Shown here piece after piece: positions 53,666-61,930 of a DNA stretch of 64,000 nucleotides. The position numbers were made by a program, and so were the translations under genes. The stretch lies in the NCBI RefSeq assembly GCF_002259745.1, contig NZ_MWWW01000002.1, positions 124,106 to 188,105 on the forward strand, written 5' to 3'. The DNA is from Bifidobacterium myosotis. GTDB taxonomy: Bacteria; Actinomycetota; Actinomycetes; Actinomycetales; Bifidobacteriaceae. A model generated the notes under the pieces. It was not told where the DNA came from. It worked only from the letters and a program-made list of their open reading frames with translations, and did not search any database. Position 1 is the first letter of the stretch; every line of letters starts with the position of its first letter.

Positions 53666-54075
53666 GGATTCCATTGTAGAAGGTGGATGATGATGGTCGG
53701 CGGGCTTGCCTCGGTGCGATGTCGGTGGCCGGTGTTGGCAAACGATGGCGACGAACGATGGCGGCTGACGACGTTGGTTGGCCAGTGTCGGAACCTGATG
53801 TTCGGACGGGCATGCAGGCGTTTTCCGTCGATTACTCGTCGTCGGACTCGGCTCGCGCCCTGTGATCATGCGTCTGGTTCATATCCATATCCCATCCGAA
53901 CCCATGACCGGCGCCCGCATCGCGAACCTGCGTCCCAGTATCCACGCTCGCGTCCGATGTCCGCGATTATGCCCCGCGTCCGCATCCCACACTCCCGTCT
54001 CACGCCAATGTCCACATCCCGGCTTGTTCCACGTTTGCGGGACGCTGTCCCGATGGCCCGAGTAGCGTGAGGTGC
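53666..54075. other. Divergent intergenic region, dinB and EamA genes
   Basis: About 410 bp with no convincing gene. Both flanking genes have a -10-like hexamer immediately before their start (TACAAT for dinB, TAGCGT for the exporter). The middle is rich in degenerate GGCGACGAACGATGG and TCCATATCCCATCC-like short repeats, with no clear unit. Confidence 0.45.
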
Positions 54076-55017
54076 ATGAAGAAGGCAGTAATCGATCTCC
54101 TCAACCGTGTCCCTGTAGTGCTCATCGTGATCGGTGAGGCATTGGTTATCTACCTCGCCACGGCCATCGCCAAGCTGGCGTTCGCCCAGCTCGACCCGTT
54201 GTATTCGGTGTGGTATCGAGTGGGATTCATGGTGTTACTGCTGCTTGCATGGCGGCGGCCGTGGAGCGCCGCCAAACGCGGGCGACTGTTCCACCGCAGC
54301 GCCCGGTCGTGGGGGCTCGTCGTACTGCTCGGATGTTCGTTGGTGCTCATGAACACGATGTTCTACGTGGCCATCAGCAATATGGACATGGGCATCGCCG
54401 TCGCCATCGAATTCATGGGACCGCTGTCCGTGGCGGTCATCACCGGTCGCAGCTGGCGCGAACGGTTGGGCATCGGTATCGCGGCGGTCGGCGTGGTGCT
54501 GCTTGCCGGCATCTCTTTGGCCAATCCGTCCGGCAACGGCACGTTCGTGGTGGGTCTGATCGCCATTCTCATCGGCGGATCGATGTGGGGCGTGTACATC
54601 GTGACCGGGCGTCGCGTGGCATCCGGCGGCAATTCGCTGGACAATCTGTGCATCGCGGTGACCATCGGTTGGGTCGTGCAATCGCTGTTTCTCGCCGTAC
54701 CGGCCGTGAGCCATGTGATTCACCCCAAATCCACAGCCACATGGGCCCTCGAGCCCGGCGGTTCGCTGAAGCTGCTGGCGTTGCTGTTCGTGATTTCCCT
54801 GATGGCGTCGTTCATTCCCTATGTGATCGAACAGATCACCCTGCGCCGCACCACGTCCGGCGCGTTCTCGGTGATGCAGTCCATCAATCCCGCCATGGCG
54901 GTGGCCGTGGGGTTGGCGTTTGGCGAGATTCCGAACGTCGGTGAGATCATCGGCGTGGCTTTGGTGATTTGCGCGGTCATCATCACCTTCTCCGGTGACG
55001 CGGCGCCTGCCAAGTAA
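54076..55017 (+). CDS. EamA/DMT-family transporter (RhtA-like exporter)
   Basis: A 313-residue carrier with ten predicted membrane helices in two EamA halves; VAIEFMGPLSVAVITGRSWRERLGIGIAAVGVVLLAG and SVMQSINPAMAVAVGLAFGEIPNVGEIIGVALVICAVIITF are the paired end-of-half motifs. RhtA-like members export threonine, homoserine or other small amino acids; the substrate is not fixed. Start at MKKAVIDL, with TAGCGT 7 nt upstream; three codons before it an ATG overlaps that region. Confidence 0.88.
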   Translation: MKKAVIDLLNRVPVVLIVIGEALVIYLATAIAKLAFAQLDPLYSVWYRVGFMVLLLLAWRRPWSAAKRGRLFHRSARSWGLVVLLGCSLVLMNTMFYVAISNMDMGIAVAIEFMGPLSVAVITGRSWRERLGIGIAAVGVVLLAGISLANPSGNGTFVVGLIAILIGGSMWGVYIVTGRRVASGGNSLDNLCIAVTIGWVVQSLFLAVPAVSHVIHPKSTATWALEPGGSLKLLALLFVISLMASFIPYVIEQITLRRTTSGAFSVMQSINPAMAVAVGLAFGEIPNVGEIIGVALVICAVIITFSGDAAPAK

Positions 55018-55041
55018 GCATATGTCTCTTAGTGTCCCGCG

Positions 55042-55122
55042 GCGTAAGTTCGTTGACTATATTGTGGCTCCCCTTGTCAGCGGGGCTGAGGGGTGGTCAT
55101 TTCGGCAACGAACTTCTGACGC
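55042..55122. repeat. Terminal-inverted-repeat element (TTCGTT family), copy 4
   Basis: 81 bp bounded by GCGTAAGTTCGTTGA and CAACGAACTTCTGACGC, with an inner CCCCTTGTCAGCGGGG hairpin. Shortest and cleanest copy. Confidence 0.78.
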
Positions 55123-55255
55123 GGCATACCAGTGAACATAAAGTGTCGCGTGTACCGGCTTGCATCGGCATCAATTTGATTGAAGTGCGTATTCAGGGCG
55201 CGTCATATCCGCAAAGTGTGATACAGTATCTTGCTGTTGCGCTTGAATGCAACAA

Positions 55256-55343
55256 GGAGTCATGCCTGAGTGGCCGATAGGGGCACCCTGCTAAGGTGTT
55301 AGTCGCTTTCCGCGGCTCGAGGGTTCGAATCCCTCTGACTCCG
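55256..55343 (+). tRNA. tRNA-Ser (GCT), integration target
   Basis: An 88-nt class II tRNA with acceptor arms GGAGTCA and TGACTCC and anticodon loop CTGCTAA. Its 3' 17 bases belong to the att core of the adjacent integrated element, which restores the tRNA 3' end. Confidence 0.96.
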
Positions 55344-55344
55344 C
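55327..55344 (+). repeat. attL of the integrated element
   Basis: GAATCCCTCTGACTCCGC, the 3' end of tRNA-Ser; an exact 18-bp copy occurs at 61908-61925. Confidence 0.9.
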
Positions 55345-55348
55345 TTAC

Positions 55349-55382
55349 AAGGGTTTTGCGAGGAATCGCAAAACCCTTTTTT
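55349..55382 (+). terminator. Rho-independent terminator after tRNA-Ser
   Basis: Perfect 13-bp stem (AAGGGTTTTGCGA and its complement) with a GGAA loop, followed by six Ts. It is inside the element, just after attL. Confidence 0.92.
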
Positions 55383-55479
55383 CATGCCTTATTCATTGGA
55401 ATAAAGCCGTTTTCAGGCTATTGTGGCACCTTCTGACGATTCGCGTGAGGGTACATGGAGACGCTTGGTGATGCCTATA

Positions 55480-55502
55480 TTAGGTGGTAAATAAGGTGGT
55501 AA
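55480..55502 (+). repeat. 23-bp direct repeat, left copy (DR-L)
   Basis: TTA followed by GGTGGTAAATAAGGTGGTAA, itself a tandem pair of AGGTGGTAA units. An exact copy is at 61826-61848. A further half-match (TGGTAATTG) lies near 55515. Placement 46 bp before the integrase ATG and near both ends suggests arm-type integrase or Xis sites. Confidence 0.9.
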
Positions 55503-55547
55503 TGAAAGCAATGCTGGTAATTGTTTCCACCTTAGGGCAGGCATCTT

Positions 55548-57026
55548 ATGGGAAGACCACCGAAACGGCAGAGAGCGAGCGAGGGCAAGCGCACGCTGAA
55601 ACACGTCAAGCGCAACGGCAAAATCTACGATTACATCGAATATTCGTTCGTTACGCCCCCCGAAGCGTTCAGCAAATGGCCTGAATTGAGATTGCCAGAA
55701 AGAACACGGAAGACATTCACGGAATCACGGAAACTGGATGGAGAGGCGTGGCTAAACGAGAATCTTCGTGCGATTCATGCCGGCGTCTGGGTGCCAGAAA
55801 AACTCAGGAAAGCGGAACGACGGCGTGAATTGATTACGTTTCGTCAATATGCCGTTCCTTGGGTGGAGAGCCGTAAGAAGGCGGATGGCAGTGACCTTAA
55901 GCAGACCGCCAAGCAAAAGTATCGTGAATCGCTCAACTTGTACTTGCTGGATTTTTTCGGGGACATGCCTATGAGTGAGATTACGCCGAAGGACGTGCAA
56001 CGGTGGTGGGATACATTCAAGACGGTTCGTCTTGACGCTAATCTTGAAGACCGTCGTTATCACGTCTATAAGCATTTGAAAACAATCATGAACAGTGCAG
56101 CGTCTGAGCCAGTGGACGATACTGGCAAGACGCTTATACCGTCGAATCCATGCCAGATTAAGGCAGTGCGTCCGCTCATTAAGCATGAGCCAGTACGCCC
56201 AACAGATGATCAATGGTCTGCATTAATGGATGTGTTGCCTGACTGGGCGCGTATGGTTGCCGCGATTTGCGATAAAGCCGCCTTGCGTGAAGGTGAAGCA
56301 CTCGGCCTATGCCGACGGCACATCGACTTAGATAATCTTGTTATTCACGTTGAACAGCAATCTCAGCGTACTCCAAACGGCAAAGGGAAGTATTCAACCG
56401 AGATCACAACACCGAAAACGCGATCTTCTATCCGTGACGTACACATACCACGTACGCTTGCGGACATGCTAAGTGAGTGGATGACCACGCATGAGATTAC
56501 TCAATCTGACATGCTGTTGTTCACGTCCTCAAGAACGGGACGGCAGCTCGCCCCACAGAATTACCGTAACGCGTTCGCTCGTGCTTGCAAGAAAATACCC
56601 GGCTTGGAAACTATGCGTCCGCATGATCTACGCAAGGATGCATTGAGCCGTATGGTCGAACATGGTGCGACCGTGAGCGAAGTCATGAGACAGGGTGGGC
56701 ATACAAGCATGAGCGTTGCAAGTGTGTATCAAACCATAGGTGATCACTTAACCGAAGTTATGAATGAGGTTGATAAAGCTGAACAGTCTGTGAGTGCTGC
56801 GGGTGAAGAAGAATCGCGGACGATGGCTAGAGAGATAAAAAGTGATGATGCACAGTCAATTATTGGCGTGCTTGCTGGAATGCCGTTAGATCAGCGTATA
56901 AGTGTGCTGCATTCGTTGTCGCCTGCGCGGCGTGCCAGTGTGATAGAGCTGCTGCCGGATGCCGTGAAGATTGAAACACTGTCGGCGATATTGGGCGGCG
57001 CGGAAGGCGACACGCCCAAAGTCTAA
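55548..57026 (+). CDS. int: Tyrosine-type site-specific integrase
   Basis: A 492-residue phage/ICE-type integrase. An N-terminal AP2-like arm-binding region (about 1-90) and SAM-like core-binding domain (about 95-215) precede the catalytic domain: Arg in KAALREGEALGL (about 247), H-x-x-R in RPHDLRKDALSRM (about 358-361), His in GGHTSMS (about 384) and nucleophile Tyr394 in SVYQTIG. A C-terminal extension of about 90 residues (LSPARRASVIELLPDA...) is not typical. AGGGCAGG precedes the ATG. It should recombine the 18-bp att core in tRNA-Ser(GCT). Confidence 0.93.
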   Translation: MGRPPKRQRASEGKRTLKHVKRNGKIYDYIEYSFVTPPEAFSKWPELRLPERTRKTFTESRKLDGEAWLNENLRAIHAGVWVPEKLRKAERRRELITFRQYAVPWVESRKKADGSDLKQTAKQKYRESLNLYLLDFFGDMPMSEITPKDVQRWWDTFKTVRLDANLEDRRYHVYKHLKTIMNSAASEPVDDTGKTLIPSNPCQIKAVRPLIKHEPVRPTDDQWSALMDVLPDWARMVAAICDKAALREGEALGLCRRHIDLDNLVIHVEQQSQRTPNGKGKYSTEITTPKTRSSIRDVHIPRTLADMLSEWMTTHEITQSDMLLFTSSRTGRQLAPQNYRNAFARACKKIPGLETMRPHDLRKDALSRMVEHGATVSEVMRQGGHTSMSVASVYQTIGDHLTEVMNEVDKAEQSVSAAGEEESRTMAREIKSDDAQSIIGVLAGMPLDQRISVLHSLSPARRASVIELLPDAVKIETLSAILGGAEGDTPKV

Positions 57027-57490
57027 AAAATCGTACTGACTTTATCCGCAATATTGAAAGGTAAAAAGAACATTTGGTCGAAACCTCTACTCGTCTTCGA
57101 GTGATTCTAGGGAAGGACCGTGGAAAACAAAACACATAAATTATATGACAATATTTATTGGTCTGTCTAATTTTTGTTATATCCGAATTAACGGTTTTGC
57201 GTGTTTTCCATGTTCTGTTATTACGTATTTAACAATAAAAACAAACATAAAAAAAGTTATATTTTTCTTCAGGAGAGGAATGATAAATGTATGGGGATAA
57301 CGCTGTAATGCACGGTGCCGCTTGCAATGCGCGGAAAAGCGATAATGTAGAGATGTGACGCGGCGAAACGCTGGAAAGCATTAAGCCGTGTGACATAACA
57401 AAAAAATGAACACCCTAGAGGGGCAACTCTGGGGTGTTCTGTCCCTCACCTGCGCATGAAGCGCGACTGATTTCAAAATGAAAGGACATT
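57027..57490. other. AT-rich control region of the integrated element
   Basis: Strikingly AT-rich, especially 57150-57290, with no supported gene. Contains a hairpin of GAACACCC with GGGGTGTTC (57408-57439) 50 bp before the Xis-like gene. Likely to hold the promoter for the xis-replication genes and possibly a terminator for int. Confidence 0.55.
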
Positions 57491-57715
57491 ATGAAGTCTA
57501 CTAAATTCGCCGATGAAACGCCGATTATTCGACAGGCAAACGGACATACGAGCTTGAAGAGGCTTGAACCACTTAAGTCAGCAACTGAATCACTCGGTCT
57601 GAAGGATACGCGTGTGACCATGCGACTTGTGCGGGAAGGCAAGCTCAAGGCCGTCAAAATCGGTACTCGCGTGCTCATCACTTCTAAATCACTTAACGAG
57701 TTCGCGGGGTGCTGA
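57491..57715 (+). CDS. Small helix-turn-helix protein, probable excisionase (Xis/AlpA-like)
   Basis: A 74-residue protein whose C-terminal half reads as a MerR/AlpA-type winged helix (LGLKDTRVTMRLVREGKLKAVKIGTRVLITSKSLNEF), the usual form of excisionases in actinobacterial integrative plasmids. AAAGGAC is 5 nt before the ATG. Stop is 4 bp before the next gene's GTG, so it heads a probable operon with the replication-like genes. Confidence 0.78.
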   Translation: MKSTKFADETPIIRQANGHTSLKRLEPLKSATESLGLKDTRVTMRLVREGKLKAVKIGTRVLITSKSLNEFAGC

Positions 57716-57719
57716 GCTG

Positions 57720-58319
57720 GTGAACACCATTATCCAATCCCCGGCTGTCCCGGGGCATGGCGAAGCCTACCCCAAACCAGACGCGAGCATGTTGACAGCT
57801 ACTATGGACGCGCCGGCGTATGTGCTGCCCATGCTGGCTGATTATCTGCTTGAATCCGTGTTCGATTCGTACCGGCTGACTGTTTCCGGTGAATGCTCGT
57901 GTTCGGCAGACTTGTTGTCGCTGACCGTGTATGCGAGCCATTTCGTTCCGTTGCCGTTGTGTGTGGATGCGTGGACTGGCGACCGTCCGGCTGGTGCGCT
58001 CGTCCGATTGGCGTCGCTGCTTATGCCGCCTGCGATGCTCTCATTGTCTGTGAGCGCGAGTGTGACGGATGTGCGTGTGCTGCATGTGACTACGAGCGAT
58101 GTCGATAGACGGCTGGACTCGTTTATTGATATGCAGTTGCTGCCGAATCGTGCGCGTATGGATGCCGGGTATGTGCGGCGACGGCTTGCAGCGAGTGCTG
58201 ATCGCTGGCGTGGTCGTATCGTGAACGTTGATATGACTGCGGACATGGTTGTGCGATCGATTGGCGACTTTGCCGGCGATCGTTGGCCGAGTGTGGCGTC
58301 TTGCATGATTGGCGGGTGA
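57720..58319 (+). CDS. Hypothetical protein of the integrated element
   Basis: A 199-residue protein if the GTG start is right (GGGGTG about 8 nt upstream; ATG at 57789 is the alternative). I do not recognise a family. It has an alternating hydrophobic middle (AYVLPMLADYLLESVFDSYRL, ASLLMPPAMLSLSVSASVTDVRVL) without true membrane helices and an Arg-rich stretch near residue 140-160. Position between xis and the ATPase-like gene suggests a replication accessory role, inferred only. Confidence 0.68.
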   Translation: MNTIIQSPAVPGHGEAYPKPDASMLTATMDAPAYVLPMLADYLLESVFDSYRLTVSGECSCSADLLSLTVYASHFVPLPLCVDAWTGDRPAGALVRLASLLMPPAMLSLSVSASVTDVRVLHVTTSDVDRRLDSFIDMQLLPNRARMDAGYVRRRLAASADRWRGRIVNVDMTADMVVRSIGDFAGDRWPSVASCMIGG

Positions 58320-58325
58320 TTGGAT

Positions 58326-59699
58326 ATGACGTACGCAAATGATCTGGAGTTCTGGCAATCGTCGCACCGGTTGCGGTTCATTCTGGAGACAGCACGTAGT
58401 GAACGCACGGCACCGTGGGCTGTTCTGTTAAGCGTGCTGGCGCGCGTGGCGGTGGTTACGCCACCGAATGTGGTCACGCCTGCGTTCGTGGGGTCCCGAT
58501 ACGGCAGTTTGAACACGTTCGTTGCAATAGTGGGTGCTTCATCAGACGGTAAGGGGCTTGCGGTCGGTACGGCACGGCGTCTAATCCCGAATGATCTGAA
58601 CGCGACGGATACGTTGCCGGTATCCGGTGAGGGGTTGGCTACGTTGTTCGCGCGGCGCGACCGACTTGACGACGACGTCAAGAGCAAACGTAGTGTCCTG
58701 AGGTGCGTGAATATGCGTGCCATGCTTGACGTGCCGGAAGTCACCGTATTGGGTGCGGCTATGGGACGTACTGGTTCTACTTTGCTGGGGACATTAACGA
58801 GCCTGTGGAGTGGCGAGGCTATTGGTGGGCAGAATGTGAACGAGGCCAAACGGTTGCGCGTGCCCGAATACGGGTATCGCGTCGCGCTTGTGACCGGGGT
58901 GCAACCGGGCAATGCGGATATCCTTATGCAAGAAGATGTGACTGGATTGCCGCAACGAATTCTCTGGGCTACCACGCGCGACCCGGATGCGCCTCAGGAA
59001 CGTCCGCATCGACCGTCTGGAGATTTAGGCTTCGATGCTGGCAAACTTAGCAAGTTGCAACCGTCCGAGTTCGAGATAGATGGCCTGTATCAAGCCGGTG
59101 GCTATGAGAAGTGTCGGAGCGAAAACGGCAATATAGTATATCCGTTTCATGTGATTGAGTATCCGGCGGCTGTCTTTGAAGAAGTGGACGCAGACGGGTT
59201 GAATCGGTTACACGGTGCCCGACCGGACGGCATGGACGGCCATAGCCTACTCGTGACGATCAAGACAGCCGGCCTGCTGGCAATCCTCGAGCAACGCGTT
59301 GGTGCTGCGTTGATTGTCACGGAAGAGGACTGGCAGCGAGCCAAGTACATTGTCGCCAAGTCTCGGCAGACCCGCGAAGTATGTGTGAACGACTCGCGGA
59401 TTATCCGACGCGGAAAACGATGCGAGCGACTTGCCGATGATCTAATAGCAAAAAGCGAAGCCAAAGAAGCCGTCAATTATGAACGTTATGCCCGACGAAT
59501 CACGAAAGCGCTCGGCAAATACGACAACGAGCATGAGGGCATCAAGGGCTACATGATTCAGAGGAAGACAGGCATCCCCACTTCTGACACCTATCAGACC
59601 ATCAGTCGCATGTATGAGGAAGGACTACTGGAGAAAATAGGTCCCGAAGTAGAAGGTACAGGGTCGCAGCTATGGGCACTTTCGAGTGTACGTCCATGA
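58326..59699 (+). CDS. Replication-ATPase-like protein (DUF3987/YfjI-like) with a degenerate Walker A
   Basis: A 457-residue protein. The region SLNTFVAIVGASSDGKGLAVGTARRL near residues 60-85 aligns with the P-loop of plasmid/prophage helicase-like proteins, but the Ser/Thr after Lys is Gly (GASSDGKG). Other stretches (VSGEGLATLF, LDVPEVTVLGAAMGRTGSTLLGTLTSLWSGEAIGG, RVALVTGVQPGNADILM) follow the order of DUF3987-type proteins, and the last 80 residues look like a winged helix. Start at MTYANDL, or a TTG two codons earlier. Probably element replication or maintenance; not proven. Confidence 0.7.
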   Translation: MTYANDLEFWQSSHRLRFILETARSERTAPWAVLLSVLARVAVVTPPNVVTPAFVGSRYGSLNTFVAIVGASSDGKGLAVGTARRLIPNDLNATDTLPVSGEGLATLFARRDRLDDDVKSKRSVLRCVNMRAMLDVPEVTVLGAAMGRTGSTLLGTLTSLWSGEAIGGQNVNEAKRLRVPEYGYRVALVTGVQPGNADILMQEDVTGLPQRILWATTRDPDAPQERPHRPSGDLGFDAGKLSKLQPSEFEIDGLYQAGGYEKCRSENGNIVYPFHVIEYPAAVFEEVDADGLNRLHGARPDGMDGHSLLVTIKTAGLLAILEQRVGAALIVTEEDWQRAKYIVAKSRQTREVCVNDSRIIRRGKRCERLADDLIAKSEAKEAVNYERYARRITKALGKYDNEHEGIKGYMIQRKTGIPTSDTYQTISRMYEEGLLEKIGPEVEGTGSQLWALSSVRP

Positions 59700-59749
59700 G
59701 TCTAGCGCTTAGACTGTTAGACCCCTACTGTTATAGGGGATAAGTACAT

Positions 59750-59795
59750 TCTAGACTGGCGGACTGTCTAGTTCTAGATAGTCCGCCAGTCTAGA
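59750..59795. repeat. 46-bp near-perfect palindrome with TCTAG repeats
   Basis: Arms of 16 bp (59750-59765 and 59780-59795, TCTAGACTGGCGGACT and complement) enclose GTCTAGTTCTAGAT, giving 22 of 23 pairs. A 15-bp direct repeat GTCTAGTTCTAGATA occurs within it (59766-59780) and again at 59829-59843. No T-run follows, so a DNA site (origin or regulator) or unusual terminator is possible. Confidence 0.82.
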
Positions 59796-59944
59796 GCCTT
59801 AACCCCAATAATTCCAATATGTCTAGCAGTCTAGTTCTAGATAACCGTCTATGAGTGCGGGAAAGAAGAATGCCGGTGTTTCTCCGATATGAATGGAGCG
59901 AATACGATACTGCCGCTTGCATTCCAAGCGGTGGAAAGGAGGAT

Positions 59945-60331
59945 ATGGCTGTGAGTAGTGATGGCGATAGGGATGATTTGGGTAGGTTCGTGTCGGGTAA
60001 CCAGCCCAAGACCGGTTTCCATACCAATCCCGAGAGGCGTAACACGTTTCCTACTAGGGGGCGTTCATTCGAGTTGACCGCGCGCCGGTATCTCGATATG
60101 ACCGATGAGCAGATTCGTGTGGAATTGGAGAAGGCGGAGCGGGGGAGTCTTACCCAGACCGAGCAGCTTGTGATACAGCTTCTCTCCCGCGCCAAGGACG
60201 GCAGCGACCCCGTACGGCAGTTAAAGGCGCTGCGGGAGCTGCTGGACCGGGCCGAGGGGCGGCCGAGGCAGTCGGTCGATGCGACGCTGGGGCGGCCTGA
60301 GCCGCCTGAGATCAATATCACCTTCGCATAG
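59945..60331 (+). CDS. Small protein with a DUF5681-like N-terminus
   Basis: A 128-residue hydrophilic protein. LGRFVSGNQPKTGFHTNPERR near residues 10-30 resembles the GRFxxGxSGNPxGRP-type opening found in small phage/element proteins that precede terminases or nucleases; the rest is helical with a charged middle. Start at MAVSSDG is set by AAAGGAGG 4 nt upstream. Converges on the XRE gene with a 4-bp gap. Function unknown. Confidence 0.72.
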   Translation: MAVSSDGDRDDLGRFVSGNQPKTGFHTNPERRNTFPTRGRSFELTARRYLDMTDEQIRVELEKAERGSLTQTEQLVIQLLSRAKDGSDPVRQLKALRELLDRAEGRPRQSVDATLGRPEPPEINITFA

Positions 60332-60335
60332 CAGG

Positions 60336-60611
60336 TCATGCGTGGAGATCGGGCCATGGCTCGGGTAGCAGGTCGTCTATGGTGACGCCGAATACTTGAG
60401 CTATGGCCATCACGTTCAATAGGCTTGGGTTCGATGGCGTCCCGGGCCGTGATTCGCCCTTTTCGAGCTGCTGGTATGCGAAGCGTGAGAGATTGGCGTT
60501 GTATGCCACGTATTCCTGACTGAGGTGTCGTGTGACGCGTTGCCGCTGGATGTTCAGCCCCAGACGTTTGGCGTAGACGGCCCATTCCTCGGGCACATGT
60601 GTGTGCGGCAT
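60336..60611 (-). CDS. XRE-family helix-turn-helix regulator
   Basis: A 91-residue Cro/CI-type regulator: KRLGLNIQRQRVTRHLSQEYVAYNANLSRFAYQQLEKGESRPGTPS is the HTH (about residues 14-60) and LLNVMAIAQVFGVTIDDLL the closing helix. Its start is weak in Shine-Dalgarno. It is divergent from the HNH gene across 90 bp holding TTACCGGTAA and two copies of GGCCTTACC, so it probably represses that promoter and its own. Confidence 0.88.
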   Translation of the reverse strand: MPHTHVPEEWAVYAKRLGLNIQRQRVTRHLSQEYVAYNANLSRFAYQQLEKGESRPGTPSNPSLLNVMAIAQVFGVTIDDLLPEPWPDLHA

Positions 60612-60641
60612 GTTGCCAAGCTATGTGTGGCGCAATTAAAC

Positions 60642-60683
60642 TATGGCCTTACCGGTAAAGCATAATGAGTAAGGCCTTACCAA
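60642..60683. promoter_or_regulatory. Candidate XRE operators between the regulator and HNH genes
   Basis: GGCCTTACC occurs twice (about 60645 and 60673), and the first copy overlaps the palindrome TTACCGGTAA. Confidence 0.45.
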
Positions 60684-60701
60684 ATAGGGAAAAGGGTGCG
60701 C

Positions 60702-61691
60702 ATGTCCGAGAGAGTCAAGAGTATCGCCATATGGGTTGGTGTGGCCGTGTTCCTCATTGTCGGGATGACGACCAGTAGCTGGCCTGTCGCCCTTGTGGTC
60801 TTCATTGTGTTGTTTGGCTACAAGGCCTATGAGTTCATGTATTTCCGTAGCGCCAAGTTTCTCGAGATCAGGAACCGCATCAGCGCGCACGTGCGTGACT
60901 GCAACGACCTGAACGACCATATCGAGGAACTGAAGGGCACGAGGCTCGGGACGGACATGTCGCTTCGCGGGCATGCCGAGTGGCGGGATTCCAGCCGTTG
61001 GAACTACAGGCGCTCCGAGCTCGGCAAGGCGACCAACGACCCCAACGTGTGCAACTGCTCGCGCGAGGTCGTCGCCGGTGCCCAGCGCGACCCGCTCAAA
61101 TATGTGTGCAAGTACTTCGGGTTCAAGGCCGATGAGCCGACGTTGGAGCAGTTCGAGACCATGCTGAACAACTTCACCGCCGCAGAGGACGGCAAAACGT
61201 CCCTGACCGCGGAGAAGTCCGACATTCTGGATAGCGTCGCCCATGATGTGCCGTGGCTGATTAGGCGCTTCAGCAAGAAGACGCTTGATCGAAAGCTGGG
61301 CTTCAAGGACGTGCGCCTGAACGACGCCTACTATCCCAGCTTCAAGTTCCAGTATGTTTCCTCGGGTGGCAACGCCTCAACCCAGAGCGTGTGCACCATG
61401 GACATCCCCAATCTGAACGGCATGGTCGAATACCTCAGCAGCCAGATCAGGTGGAGGAAAAGCGTGGCGGGGCAGCGAGCCCTGATGACCAGCGCCCTAC
61501 GCAAGCACATTCTGGAACGCGATGGCTACCAATGCCGCGCATGCGGCGTCAACCTGAACGCGGAGCCGCACCTGTTGCTGGAGGTTGACCATATCGTGCC
61601 CGTCTCGAAAGGCGGTTTGACCACAGAGGACAACCTACAGACCCTATGCTGGCGATGCAACCGCAGCAAAGGCGCTAAACTCGGCGCTTGA
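60702..61691 (+). CDS. Membrane-anchored HNH endonuclease-like protein
   Basis: A 329-residue protein with two N-terminal membrane helices (about residues 8-45), a charged middle domain (50-250) that I do not recognise, and a C-terminal HNH domain: LRKHILERDGYQCRACGVNL, EVDHIVPVSKGG (catalytic His) and NLQTLCWRCNRSKGAK, with two CxxC zinc pairs. AAAAGGG precedes the ATG. Divergent from an XRE regulator and last gene before attR, the typical place of cargo in such elements. A nuclease held at the membrane could act on incoming DNA; this is inference. Confidence 0.85.
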   Translation: MSERVKSIAIWVGVAVFLIVGMTTSSWPVALVVFIVLFGYKAYEFMYFRSAKFLEIRNRISAHVRDCNDLNDHIEELKGTRLGTDMSLRGHAEWRDSSRWNYRRSELGKATNDPNVCNCSREVVAGAQRDPLKYVCKYFGFKADEPTLEQFETMLNNFTAAEDGKTSLTAEKSDILDSVAHDVPWLIRRFSKKTLDRKLGFKDVRLNDAYYPSFKFQYVSSGGNASTQSVCTMDIPNLNGMVEYLSSQIRWRKSVAGQRALMTSALRKHILERDGYQCRACGVNLNAEPHLLLEVDHIVPVSKGGLTTEDNLQTLCWRCNRSKGAKLGA

Positions 61692-61825
61692 GGTTCTAAT
61701 ATGCCGGAGTGAGCCAAGTGATAAGAGAGTACTAATACGTTGTTCTCCGATGGGGAATGTTGCGATTACTAGATATTGAGGAAGAATTGCCAAATCTCGT
61801 TCATGACATATAGTTATCGGCGTGT

Positions 61826-61848
61826 TAGGTGGTAAATAAGGTGGTAAC
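61826..61848 (+). repeat. 23-bp direct repeat, right copy (DR-R)
   Basis: Exact copy of 55480-55502 in the same orientation, 59 bp inside attR. Confidence 0.9.
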
Positions 61849-61907
61849 GGTTTTTCGCTAAGTACCGTGAAGCCAATGATTCCAATACATCACGGCATGT
61901 CGGTGTG

Positions 61908-61925
61908 GAATCCCTCTGACTCCGC
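61908..61925 (+). repeat. attR of the integrated element
   Basis: Exact copy of the 18-bp tRNA-Ser 3' core; it lacks any tRNA upstream of it. Confidence 0.9.
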
Positions 61926-61930
61926 CGACT

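Larger units (their letters stand above)
55327..61925. mobile_element. 6.6-kb integrated element in tRNA-Ser(GCT)
   Basis: Bounded by the 18-bp att duplication, with an integrase gene next to attL. Content: tyrosine integrase, small Xis-like protein, unrecognised protein, replication-ATPase-like protein, palindrome region, small protein, XRE regulator, membrane HNH protein. Base composition is mosaic: the integrase region and 57027-57490 are clearly lower in GC than the host, while 59945-61691 is near host composition. No conjugation, relaxase, capsid or terminase large subunit genes are visible, so it looks like a small integrative plasmid or satellite that needs help to transfer. Confidence 0.88.
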
